This document shows positions 21,096 through 27,003 of a stretch of 29,571 bases of DNA, piece after piece (position 1 is the stretch's first letter; each line of letters opens with the position of its first letter). Made by a program: the position numbers and the translations under genes. This stretch comes from a virus: IMG/VR virus record IMGVR_UViG_3300043803_001411, positions 1-29,571 of that record. One strand, given 5' to 3'. The notes beneath the pieces were generated by a model. That model was not told the DNA's origin, did no database searches, and saw nothing but the letters and a program-made list of their open reading frames with translations.

Positions 21096-21313
21096 TGAAC
21101 GAATACCTATACTCAGTTACTAGCACTAACGATAGTGAGACTAAGCCTAATTGGATTGGTAGATTTAGTGATGCTTTATCTGCCGTGAAAAGTTTTGAGT
21201 CTTTTGTAGACCACGGATTTGCTAACGAATACCGAACAGTTAATCTATCAGAGCCGTCAGGTAAAATGCATACAAAAGTTTTGTATCGCTCAGGAATTGT
21301 AGGGGGTAAGTAA
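21095..21313 (+). CDS. 72-aa unknown protein
   Basis: MNEYLYSVTSTNDSETKPNW IGRFSDALSAVKSFESFVDHGFA. A strand-helix pattern with a conserved-looking 'W.G.F.dA..A...F..' core. Preceded by AAGGAG inside the previous gene. Confidence 0.75.
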   Translation: MNEYLYSVTSTNDSETKPNWIGRFSDALSAVKSFESFVDHGFANEYRTVNLSEPSGKMHTKVLYRSGIVGGK

Positions 21314-21637
21314 ATGGGAAGTAATTTTGCACAAGACTTAGCAGAAAACATTGACATAAGCCTTGAACAGGCTATCGGTTATCACTTACAAGGTAATCAC
21401 TATCCACCAGTACCACTAAGCATGGTTAAGCCTTGCATCGAAGCACTAGATGCGGCTCGTGAATTAGATGCAATGCGCCAGATTGAGATGCCTGAAGGCG
21501 TATTCTATAAAGGAAAGACCACTGCACCCGCTTGGGCTATCATTGAGCAACACCACTTAGATGCATGGTTGCCACAAGATGAAAACGAATACTATGGTGA
21601 AGATGCAGGCTACGAACTAGGGTTAGGATTAGAATAA
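21314..21637 (+). CDS. 107-aa unknown protein
   Basis: MGSNFAQDLAENIDISLEQA IGYHLQGN..., with an acidic C-terminus (ENEYYGEDAGYELGLGLE). Mainly helical. Start directly follows the previous stop. No domain recognised. Confidence 0.75.
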   Translation: MGSNFAQDLAENIDISLEQAIGYHLQGNHYPPVPLSMVKPCIEALDAARELDAMRQIEMPEGVFYKGKTTAPAWAIIEQHHLDAWLPQDENEYYGEDAGYELGLGLE

Positions 21638-21876
21638 TGTCTGATACAATGATAAGCATGGAATTGATAAACGCAGATAACTTAACACCAGATCAATTAA
21701 TGATTGGTGATTTAATCAAGATTGATAATGACATTGTTGAAGTTATTTTTATTGAAAGCGATTCAACAGGAGATAACTATGACATACAAACACAAAATGA
21801 ATTTGGTGAAAAAGAATTTACTCAGTATGCTTATACTGATTTGATTCCATTGTATGTTTTTATTCAAGAAGAATAA
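21637..21876 (+). CDS. 79-aa acidic beta protein
   Basis: MSDTMISMELINADNLTPDQ LMIGDLIKIDNDIVEVIFIES. The 'L..GD.I...N.IV.V..I' core looks like a small beta barrel. One-base overlap upstream (TAATG). Unknown function. Confidence 0.75.
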   Translation: MSDTMISMELINADNLTPDQLMIGDLIKIDNDIVEVIFIESDSTGDNYDIQTQNEFGEKEFTQYAYTDLIPLYVFIQEE

Positions 21877-21884
21877 CTAAAAGT

Positions 21885-21912
21885 ATTTTTATGCACTTCC
21901 CCGCATAAAAAT
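21885..21912 (+). terminator. Hairpin ATTTTTATGC / GCATAAAAAT
   Basis: Perfect 10-bp inverted repeat (21885-21894, 21903-21912) with an 8-nt loop, directly after a stop codon. There is no T-run after it, so it may be a bidirectional weak terminator or an RNA-stability hairpin. A similar hairpin is at about 24859-24890. Confidence 0.5.
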
Positions 21913-21926
21913 GCCGGCGTGTCGAT

Positions 21927-21956
21927 TTGACATTTTTATACCATTTATGCTAAGAT
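21927..21956 (+). promoter_or_regulatory. Leaderless promoter after GCCGGCGTGTCGA
   Basis: TTGACA (21927-21932), 18-bp spacer, TGC-TAAGAT (21951-21956), ATG 6 nt later. GCCGGC (21913-21918) and GGCGTGTCGATTTG overlap the upstream part. Confidence 0.7.
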
Positions 21957-21962
21957 TAGTTT

Positions 21963-22112
21963 ATGAAGAAATCAAAAGAGGAATTAAGACGGCTAATGGA
22001 ATTACGCCGTAGCAATGCAGCCTCTGCCGTACCCAATAAAAAGAAATATAACAGAAAAAAATGTCAGTCCCTTATGTTAGAATTAAAGAAAGAAAGAGGC
22101 CCTAATGACTAA
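21963..22112 (+). CDS. 49-aa basic protein, leaderless
   Basis: MKKSKEELRRLMELRRSNAA, SAVPNKKKYNRKKCQSLMLE, LKKERGPND. Very Lys/Arg-rich, probably nucleic-acid binding. The ATG is 6 nt after the -10, with no ribosome binding site. Its 3' part contains a TGTCAG promoter (22061-22083), and its last eight bases overlap the GP88-like gene. Confidence 0.7.
   Translation: MKKSKEELRRLMELRRSNAASAVPNKKKYNRKKCQSLMLELKKERGPND
22061..22083 (+). promoter_or_regulatory. TGTCAG-type promoter inside a small gene
   Basis: ATGTCA (22061-22066), 11 bp (GTCCCTTATGT), TGT-TAGAAT (22078-22083). It would give separate expression of the GP88-like gene. Confidence 0.55.
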
Positions 22113-22827
22113 ACTACTACGCTCTAAAGATAGAAAGGTGGCTAACCTTGTCACACCCAACGGAAAGCAAGCAAGCATTGCCAATACATTCGGATTACCC
22201 GCAGGAAAGGCTTATTCATGTCCTGGCGCAACGACTGTCTGCGAGAGTGTTTGCTACGCAGGCAAATTGGAAAAGGTCTTTCCAACAGTAAAGAAAAACC
22301 TATTGCACAATTGGTCATTGCTTAAAGACGCAGACGGTGAAACCATGGTTCGTCTACTTAATGAAATGATCACAGAATTCAAGAGTGATTGTGTAAAGCG
22401 TAATGCCCCTATGCTATTCCGTATTCATTGGGACGGAGACTTCTTTAACGATACTTATGCATATGCATGGAAAGTAGTTATTGATAAGCATGAGGATGTT
22501 CAATTTTGGGTATACACTCGTGTAAAGTCTGCAGCGCTTATTCTTAAGGATGTATCTAATTTATCATTGTATTTTTCTGCTGATAGTGAGAATGTTAAAA
22601 CTGCCGTTGATCTAAAAATTAACAGTGGCGTACGCATGGCATACCTTGCTAAGAATTTTGCTATTGGTCAAGCCGATGTAAAAGAAATGATCGGACGACC
22701 TGCTGCTAAGTGTCCTGAAAATAATAAACAAATTCCACTTATCTCAACAAATGGAAGCGCTTGCGTTTCTTGCTCACTTTGTGTATACTCTAAGAGTGAC
22801 ATAATTTTTTCTGCAACCAAGAAATGA
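22105..22827 (+). CDS. GP88-family protein
   Basis: 240 aa. N-terminal GLPAGKAYSCPGATTVCESV with CYAG (Cys39, 46, 50), central MLFRIHWDGDFFNDTYAYAW (103-122) and FWVYTR, and a C-terminal KCPENNK ... CVSCSLCVYS cluster. This is the pattern of the mycobacteriophage gene-product-88 family. Seven or more Cys in two clusters suggest an Fe-S or zinc centre; the barrel-like core recalls radical-SAM-type enzymes, but no classical CxxxCxxC is seen. Molecular role is not established. AAAGAGG lies upstream; the start overlaps the previous gene by eight bases. Confidence 0.85.
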   Translation: MTKLLRSKDRKVANLVTPNGKQASIANTFGLPAGKAYSCPGATTVCESVCYAGKLEKVFPTVKKNLLHNWSLLKDADGETMVRLLNEMITEFKSDCVKRNAPMLFRIHWDGDFFNDTYAYAWKVVIDKHEDVQFWVYTRVKSAALILKDVSNLSLYFSADSENVKTAVDLKINSGVRMAYLAKNFAIGQADVKEMIGRPAAKCPENNKQIPLISTNGSACVSCSLCVYSKSDIIFSATKK

Positions 22828-22833
22828 GATGAG

Positions 22834-22896
22834 ATGAGTTCAACACAAATCATATTTTTATTTTTATTTCTTACTCTTGTATTTTTCTATCAATGA
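22834..22896 (+). CDS. Possible 20-aa membrane peptide
   Basis: MSSTQIIFLFLFLTLVFFYQ, a single hydrophobic helix starting six bases after the GP88-like gene. The ribosome binding site (GAGATGAG) is poor. It resembles the 29-aa membrane peptide at 19255 in position (operon end). Confidence 0.35.
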   Translation: MSSTQIIFLFLFLTLVFFYQ

Positions 22897-22954
22897 AAAA
22901 TGCAGGGGCCGGCGCAAAATATTTGATTTGTCAAGTTGCAACACGCCTTTAAGA

Positions 22955-23025
22955 TGTGATTAAGGACACACCACAAAAACCCCGCAGGATTAGGATTTAT
23001 GACATTTTTATGCTAAAATTATACT
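22955..23025 (+). promoter_or_regulatory. Control region for 23063: CRP-like half-dyad and weak promoter
   Basis: TGTGATTAAGGACACA (22955-22970) is TGTGA-N6-ACACA like 19428 and 20504. A -10 TATACT lies at 23020-23025 with ATGACA 15 bp upstream. GCCGGC is at 22908-22913. Confidence 0.45.
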
Positions 23026-23062
23026 ATAAGCAATTAACCCCCACAACGAAAGGCAAGACCCA

Positions 23063-23233
23063 ATGACACTACATGGATACACTTACCAAATTGGTGATTT
23101 ATTCACAACAAGCAAAACAGGCGTTACAGGTCGTATCGCAGGTTTCTCACCAATCAGTAATAAGGTTACTAGAGTTAGCCTAGTCCTAGCAAACGGCTCT
23201 CGTCGCTTGGCTATGGTTAAGACCTCTAAGTAA
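23063..23233 (+). CDS. 56-aa small beta protein, paralogue of 23342-23506
   Basis: MTLHGYTYQIGDLFTTSKTG VTGRIAGFSP ... VSLVLANGSRRLAMVKTSK. The 'Y.(I/V)GD.FTT.K..VTG.I' opening and basic C-terminus match the next gene. An SH3- or KOW-like barrel is plausible, so nucleic-acid binding is possible. CGAAAGG upstream. Confidence 0.75.
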   Translation: MTLHGYTYQIGDLFTTSKTGVTGRIAGFSPISNKVTRVSLVLANGSRRLAMVKTSK

Positions 23234-23264
23234 TCTCACATTGTGAGAAATGTCAGGTTTCGAT

Positions 23265-23294
23265 TTGACATTTTTATCCCCAAAATGTTATACT
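23265..23294 (+). promoter_or_regulatory. Promoter for 23342
   Basis: TTGACA (23265-23270), 18-bp spacer, TGT-TATACT (23289-23294). Upstream is the palindrome CTCACATTGTGAG at about 23235-23247. The stretch CGATTTGACATTTTTAT is shared with 21924-21940. Confidence 0.75.
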
Positions 23295-23341
23295 TAGGTA
23301 TAACGAAATAACAACCCTCTAACAGAAAAGGAAATAAACAA

Positions 23342-23506
23342 ATGGCAGTAGCAACAGCAACATACAAAGTAGGCGACACTTTCACAACACAGAAGTCAAA
23401 GGTCACAGGAGTAATCACAGAGATTAACCCACAGGCTAATGGTAATGTTCGTGTAAAGTTAGATGTCAATGGACAGGCTCGCTATACAACTTGGACGGCT
23501 AAGTAA
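23342..23506 (+). CDS. 54-aa small beta protein, paralogue of 23063-23233
   Basis: MAVATATYKVGDTFTTQKSK VTGVITEINPQ ... VRVKLDVNGQARYTTWTAK. Same fold pattern and ending as its neighbour, so a tandem duplication with divergence. AAAGGA upstream, own promoter. Confidence 0.75.
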   Translation: MAVATATYKVGDTFTTQKSKVTGVITEINPQANGNVRVKLDVNGQARYTTWTAK

Positions 23507-23520
23507 TCTAATTAGTAATT

Positions 23521-23544
23521 CCTGAGCATGAATACAAACTGCTC
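23521..23544 (+). repeat. CCTGAGCA-N11-TGCTC hairpin element, copy 2
   Basis: Loop TGAATACAAAC. Lies 14 bases after a stop codon and 35 bp before ATG 23579, so it is in the leader of the next gene. Confidence 0.8.
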
Positions 23545-23578
23545 AAACCAACCCCCTAACAGTAAAGGAACAGACCCA

Positions 23579-24001
23579 ATGGCACGACAAAAAGCAATCT
23601 CAGTAAAAATCGCAACACCAAAGGTAATCAAGGCACTTGAGCAAGCACTTGCTAAGTTAGAACTTGACTACACATCACAAGAAGCAAACGAAGCAAAGTA
23701 TCAGAAGCAATACGAAAAGTATAAGAAGGAACTTATTGACTATGCGGTAGCAAACATCAAGAAGGCAGAAAACTTCCGCACCAACTTCCGTTCATGGAAC
23801 AATCAACTAAACATTGACTTCGACCTAACAGTTTCAGACAAGGACTTGCCTAAAGAGCCTGAGAAGGATTTTGAGTCAATGTCTGTCTATAACTATCGTG
23901 AGCAGAAAGAGGAAATCTCTAACGCTATTCGTATTCTAAAGATGACAGATGAGGAAACAGTTTCCACATCAACCTATCAAGCGGTTGCTCGTTATCTCTA
24001 A
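23579..24001 (+). CDS. 140-aa coiled-coil protein
   Basis: Start at ATG 23579 behind AAAGGA; a longer frame from 23528 would begin inside the hairpin element. MARQKAISVKIATPKVIKAL EQALAKLELDY... is a long charged helix, followed by NFRTNFRSWNNQLNIDFDLT and a helical end. No enzyme motif. Possibly a scaffold or inhibitor protein; unknown. Confidence 0.75.
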   Translation: MARQKAISVKIATPKVIKALEQALAKLELDYTSQEANEAKYQKQYEKYKKELIDYAVANIKKAENFRTNFRSWNNQLNIDFDLTVSDKDLPKEPEKDFESMSVYNYREQKEEISNAIRILKMTDEETVSTSTYQAVARYL

Positions 24002-24013
24002 TTAGATAAAGAT

Positions 24014-24054
24014 GGGGGAGGGTATTTGACTCCCCCGTCAAAATCTAGTACAAT
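24014..24054 (+). promoter_or_regulatory. Terminator-promoter hybrid
   Basis: Hairpin GGGGGAG (24014-24020) / CTCCCCC (24030-24036) follows a stop codon. The -35 TTGACT (24026-24031) sits in its loop and right arm, then a 17-bp spacer and TACAAT (24049-24054). Upstream transcripts could be stopped where the next begins. Confidence 0.65.
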
Positions 24055-24093
24055 TAAATAATACACCAAACCACCAAACAGAAAGAGAAAACA

Positions 24094-24246
24094 ATGTATA
24101 ACTTTACTATCAAGCAGGGCAAGAAAACAATTCTACAATTTGCAGACAAGAATGCGGTTAAGGCTCATTCACTAGTTACAACTGCAAATGGCTTGGCTAA
24201 GTACAAGACTCAGCAACTGTCTTATTCATATACTTATTCAAAGTAA
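24094..24246 (+). CDS. 50-aa basic protein
   Basis: MYNFTIKQGKKTILQFADKN AVKAHSLVTTANGLAKYKTQ QLSYSYTYSK. Lys- and Tyr-rich; GAAAGAG upstream. Unknown function. Confidence 0.7.
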   Translation: MYNFTIKQGKKTILQFADKNAVKAHSLVTTANGLAKYKTQQLSYSYTYSK

Positions 24247-24302
24247 CTTTCGCCTCTGCTAAGCCCCAGGCCATGATGCGTGGGTATGCCTGAGACGATG
24301 AT

Positions 24303-24326
24303 CCTGAGTAAGATTTTAAACTGCTC
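24303..24326 (+). repeat. Hairpin element, copy 3 (wobble variant)
   Basis: CCTGAGTA-N11-TGCTC. The C-to-T change in the left arm turns a C-G pair into a U-G pair, so the stem still forms. Confidence 0.8.
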
Positions 24327-24339
24327 CCCGCAAGGGTCC

Positions 24340-24369
24340 TTGACAATTGTCAGTGGCCAGTAGTACAAT
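24340..24369 (+). promoter_or_regulatory. Promoter with both -35 and TGTCAG box
   Basis: TTGACA (24340-24345), 18-bp spacer, TACAAT (24364-24369). TTGTCA (24347-24352) sits 11 bp from the -10 within the spacer. Confidence 0.75.
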
Positions 24370-24400
24370 TAATACAAACAACTAACAGAAAGAGGCCCCC

Positions 24401-24814
24401 ATGGACCAAATCGTAGACAATCACTACATGACAAGAGAATTCCTAGAAACCACTCTCGTGGCCAACAAGGAACGTATCAAGCAACTTGAAGAGCACATCG
24501 CAACAGTAACTCAGCGCTCATATGGTGAGGCTGCAGAGCGTAACCGTATGCGTAACGAAATGCAAGACTGGACCTTAGAACAACTTAGCGACGGTACCAT
24601 TTCAGAAGATACTGCAGAAGAAATTGCAAACATTTGCGGTTTTGAATTAACAAAAGAATTTGAATTAGAAGTTACAGTTCAATATTCAATTACAGTCAAT
24701 GCACGTGATGAAGAATCAGCAATGAATTTAATTCATGATATTGATTTTGATTCAGTGTCAGAACCACAAGGTGTAACGTATCTATCATCCACTGTTGACA
24801 GAATAGATATTTAG
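24401..24814 (+). CDS. 137-aa protein: coiled coil plus small C-terminal domain
   Basis: AAAGAGG before ATG 24401. Residues 1-60 form a coiled coil (KERIKQLEEHIATVTQRSYG). The C-terminal part, ELTKEFELEVTVQYSITVNA RDEESAMNLI... TYLSSTVDRIDI, is a small alpha/beta domain ('V.Y.I.V.A.de..A...i') shared by many small actinophage proteins. No catalytic motif. Confidence 0.8.
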   Translation: MDQIVDNHYMTREFLETTLVANKERIKQLEEHIATVTQRSYGEAAERNRMRNEMQDWTLEQLSDGTISEDTAEEIANICGFELTKEFELEVTVQYSITVNARDEESAMNLIHDIDFDSVSEPQGVTYLSSTVDRIDI

Positions 24815-24832
24815 TAGGGGGCTACTAATGGA

Positions 24833-24856
24833 CCTGAGCATGTCTTTAAACTGCTC
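24833..24856 (+). repeat. Hairpin element, copy 4
   Basis: CCTGAGCA-N11-TGCTC, loop TGTCTTTAAAC, 18 bases after a stop codon. Confidence 0.8.
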
Positions 24857-24858
24857 CT

Positions 24859-24890
24859 AATTTTTATTCATGCCGTTGCATAAAAATGCG
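24859..24890 (+). terminator. AT-rich hairpin with GCATAAAAATGC arm
   Basis: TTTTTATTCATGC pairs imperfectly with GCATAAAAA. Same right arm as 21903-21912. Possible terminator of the preceding gene. Confidence 0.4.
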
Positions 24891-24899
24891 GCTCGGGCC

Positions 24900-25004
24900 T
24901 GTGACTTAGATCACACTGTGAATTACGACACATTAAAAAAATGTCCATATTGTCCAGATTCTTAACTATCCTGATTTGCATTTGTCAGCCCCATAGTGTA
25001 TGAT
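24900..25004 (+). promoter_or_regulatory. CRP-like dyad and TGTCAG promoter of the DUF932 gene
   Basis: TGTGACTTAGATCACA (24900-24915) is a perfect TGTGA-N6-TCACA. The promoter is TTGTCA (24982-24987), 11 bp with GCCCCAT, TATGAT (24999-25004). TTGTCCAGATTCT in between recurs, as TTTTCCAGATTCT, at 28571 and 28606. Confidence 0.65.
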
Positions 25005-25037
25005 TAAAAGTATCAACAAACAAAAAGGAGAAAACTC

Positions 25038-26054
25038 ATGGCACATGAACTAGAAACACAAAATGGCGTAGCAAGTTTTGCATCATTTCGTGAACCTGCT
25101 TGGCATGGATTGGGTACCGTATTTACAGAAGAAAAAACAACAAAAGAAATGTTAGATTTGGCTAATCTTTCTAATTGGAATGTTCGTCTGGAAGATTTGG
25201 AAACCCCATCACATTTAACAAGTGACAAAAACTATCAGTACGTTTTGCGTACTAACCCAACAGACAATTCACAGACAGACATTCTTGGTGTCGTAGGTGA
25301 GCGTTACCATGTTATGCAGAATGAAGATTTATTTTCATTTGGTGATAACATTCTAGATGGTGGCGGACGATGGGAAACCGCTGGCTCAATCAAGGGCGGA
25401 CGTGTTGTATTTGGTGCATTAGCACTAGAGCGTGAAACTGTTCTTGACCCTAACGGCGTTGCAGATAAGGTAAAGACTTATTTGCTCATCAACACATCAC
25501 ACGATGGCTCAATCGCTATTCAAGCAAGCATTACACCTGTTCGTGTTGTGTGCGCTAACACTCTCAATCTTGCACTTAACACTACTAAGAAAAAGAATGG
25601 CGTTAAGCAATCATTCAAGATTCGTCACACACAGACAGCAAGTGGCAAGGTTGCCGTTGCTCGTGAGACTCTTGGCATGGCTCATAAGTACATGGATTCT
25701 TTTGACCTCATGGCTAAGGCTATGATTGAAACAGAAATCAGTGCTAAGCAATTTAACGACATCATTCTTGCTGCATACCCAAAGCCTGAAGCAGATTCTA
25801 AAGGTGCTTTCAAGAAGTGGGAAAACAAGGTAGATGTTATCAATGACATTTACACAGGCGAGTTTAACGGAATGATTGCTGGTAATGCGTGGGGTGCTTT
25901 CAATGCACTAACTGAACGCCTTGATTGGTATCGTTCTGCTCGTGGTGGTAATAACGAATCTATTCTTGCAAGTGCAAGCGGATTTGACCCTTCAATTAAC
26001 GCAGAGAAAAATCGTCTGCTAAAAGTTGTGCAAAATGTAATGCAGATTGCATAA
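25038..26054 (+). CDS. DUF932 (phage/plasmid-like) protein
   Basis: 338 aa with AAGGAG before the ATG. Family features: SFREPAWHGLGTVFTEE near the N-terminus, LGVVGERYHVMQNEDLFSFG, GGRWETAGSIKGGRVVFGAL, TYLLINTSHDGSIAIQASIT and PVRVVCANTLNLAL with FKIRHT. This is the DUF932 / TIGR03299 group found in phages and plasmids. A replication- or recombination-linked role has been suggested for relatives but is not settled. Length is typical and the frame is intact. A hairpin element and a tRNA follow. Confidence 0.9.
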   Translation: MAHELETQNGVASFASFREPAWHGLGTVFTEEKTTKEMLDLANLSNWNVRLEDLETPSHLTSDKNYQYVLRTNPTDNSQTDILGVVGERYHVMQNEDLFSFGDNILDGGGRWETAGSIKGGRVVFGALALERETVLDPNGVADKVKTYLLINTSHDGSIAIQASITPVRVVCANTLNLALNTTKKKNGVKQSFKIRHTQTASGKVAVARETLGMAHKYMDSFDLMAKAMIETEISAKQFNDIILAAYPKPEADSKGAFKKWENKVDVINDIYTGEFNGMIAGNAWGAFNALTERLDWYRSARGGNNESILASASGFDPSINAEKNRLLKVVQNVMQIA

Positions 26055-26062
26055 ATAAAAAT

Positions 26063-26086
26063 CCTGAGCATGATGTAAAACTGCTC
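26063..26086 (+). repeat. Hairpin element, copy 5
   Basis: CCTGAGCA-N11-TGCTC, loop TGATGTAAAAC, eight bases after the DUF932 stop and five before the tRNA. It could help separate the tRNA from the mRNA. Confidence 0.8.
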
Positions 26087-26091
26087 CGCAA

Positions 26092-26168
26092 GGTTCCATA
26101 GATCAATTGGTTAGATCGCTACCCTGTCACGGTAGAGGCTACGGGTTCAAGTCCCGTTGGAATCGCCA
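26092..26168 (+). tRNA. trnD: tRNA-Asp (anticodon GUC), CCA encoded
   Basis: Full cloverleaf: acceptor GGTTCCA / TGGAATC (one G-T pair), D stem GATC / GATC, anticodon stem CTACC / GGTAG with loop CTGTCAC giving GTC, T stem ACGGG / CCCGT with loop TTCAAGT. Discriminator G73 fits tRNA-Asp and CCA is encoded at 26166-26168. It sits just after the DUF932 gene and may be processed from its transcript, since no promoter is seen in the 37-bp gap. Confidence 0.95.
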
Positions 26169-26185
26169 AGAAAATGCCCCCGAGT

Positions 26186-26206
26186 AAAACGGACAAAACG
26201 GACATT
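26186..26206. promoter_or_regulatory. Tandem AAAACGGACA motif
   Basis: Two head-to-tail copies (26186-26195 and 26195-26206) downstream of the tRNA. Also seen at 13982, 14026 (inverted) and 18381 (inverted). Confidence 0.5.
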
Positions 26207-26254
26207 ACTATTAAGTAACTATATAACATTTCATAAAATCTTTATTAAGAGGAC

Positions 26255-26283
26255 TTGCTTTTTTTCCCACATTCCTGTAAAAT
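26255..26283 (+). promoter_or_regulatory. Near-leaderless promoter for 26291
   Basis: TTGCTT (26255-26260), 17-bp spacer, TAAAAT (26278-26283); ATG 7 nt later. Confidence 0.6.
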
Positions 26284-26290
26284 TAATATC

Positions 26291-26449
26291 ATGACTACCA
26301 CATACAAACCCTACACAATAGATGAATTACTTACCACAATTTACGAGGATAATTTCTCACACTTTGAACTAATAGAAAATATGAATAGTGGAGACTGTGA
26401 TTGTTTCCTACATCAGGCTATGGCATTGGTGGTTTCTTATGTGGACTAA
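26291..26449 (+). CDS. 52-aa unknown protein
   Basis: MTTTYKPYTIDELLTTIYED NFSHFELIENMNSGDCDCFL, then a helix. An upstream in-frame start would overlap the promoter. CDC could contribute to metal binding. Overlaps the next gene by 11 nt. Confidence 0.65.
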   Translation: MTTTYKPYTIDELLTTIYEDNFSHFELIENMNSGDCDCFLHQAMALVVSYVD

Positions 26450-26630
26450 GTATAGTTATGTTTGTACTAACTGTGATGCTCTTATTGAGATAACTACCCT
26501 GGTTGATCCCCAGGAAAATGCTTCTTGTACCTGTATGCGTGGGGCTTGGGTAACTCGTACCAATGTGGAGACTGTGGCGGAAGTCACACCTCGTCCACTT
26601 GTAAAAATCAACTCAAACCCCTATAATTAA
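26439..26630 (+). CDS. 63-aa zinc-ribbon-like protein
   Basis: Start at ATG 26439. MWTKYSYVCTNCDALIEITT, then ENASCTCMRGAWV. CxxC and CxC about 20 residues apart form a typical small zinc ribbon. Function unknown. Confidence 0.7.
   Translation: MWTKYSYVCTNCDALIEITTLVDPQENASCTCMRGAWVTRTNVETVAEVTPRPLVKINSNPYN
26599..26627 (+). promoter_or_regulatory. Leaderless promoter for 26634
   Basis: TTGTAA (26599-26604), 17-bp spacer, TATAAT (26622-26627), ATG 6 nt later. Lies inside the end of the preceding gene. Confidence 0.6.
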
Positions 26631-26633
26631 TAT

Positions 26634-26783
26634 ATGGACCTAAACACATTCAAAGAATATATAAACCTACACCTAATAAGTCTTGAACAAGACCTTGAAG
26701 AAAACCCTGCTTCTATCCATGTGGTAGACATTGAGGGACAAATCTATGCTACTAAACATTTAATTGAGGTGCTTAATGGATAA
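26634..26783 (+). CDS. 49-aa unknown protein, leaderless
   Basis: MDLNTFKEYINLHLISLEQD LEENPASIHVVDIEGQIYAT. Acidic, alpha/beta. No ribosome binding site; the -10 is 6 nt from the ATG. Overlaps the next gene by eight bases (ATGGATAA). Confidence 0.65.
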   Translation: MDLNTFKEYINLHLISLEQDLEENPASIHVVDIEGQIYATKHLIEVLNG

Positions 26784-27003
26784 TAGACTGCAAAGATTAG
26801 TAGACATTGGGGAGTCAGGAACTGATATCCTACATGGTGAACTAAAGAACCTAATGCTTGAAGCAGAGATTAAGTTAGAGCGCTGTGACCAAGACGATGA
26901 GCGAGAGTGGCTTGACGGATATATGCAAGCACTAACAGACATTTATAAACTAACTTATGATTTATCATTTGCTATAGCAGATAGGATAAAGACTCATGGA
27001 TAA
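26776..27003 (+). CDS. 75-aa helical protein
   Basis: ATG 26776 is preferred to an upstream TTG. MDNRLQRLVDIGESGTDILH ... ELKNLMLEAEIKLERCDQDD EREWLDGYMQALTDIYKLTY. Helical and acidic. Ends with the same eight-base overlap (ATGGATAA) into the next gene. Confidence 0.75.
   Translation: MDNRLQRLVDIGESGTDILHGELKNLMLEAEIKLERCDQDDEREWLDGYMQALTDIYKLTYDLSFAIADRIKTHG

Noticed and set aside
23235-23247. CTCACATTGTGAG as a CRP-like site
   Set aside because: The half-sites are in the opposite order (TCACA then TGTGA with almost no spacer), so it does not fit the dyad; recorded only as a palindrome.
24247-24302. Possible second tRNA or structured RNA (CAGGC...GCCTG)
   Set aside because: No T-arm or anticodon arm can be formed; only a five-pair stem is visible.
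20421-26086. The five hairpin elements as rho-independent terminators
   Set aside because: Stem of only five pairs and no T-run after it; sequence of the loop is conserved, which terminators do not need.
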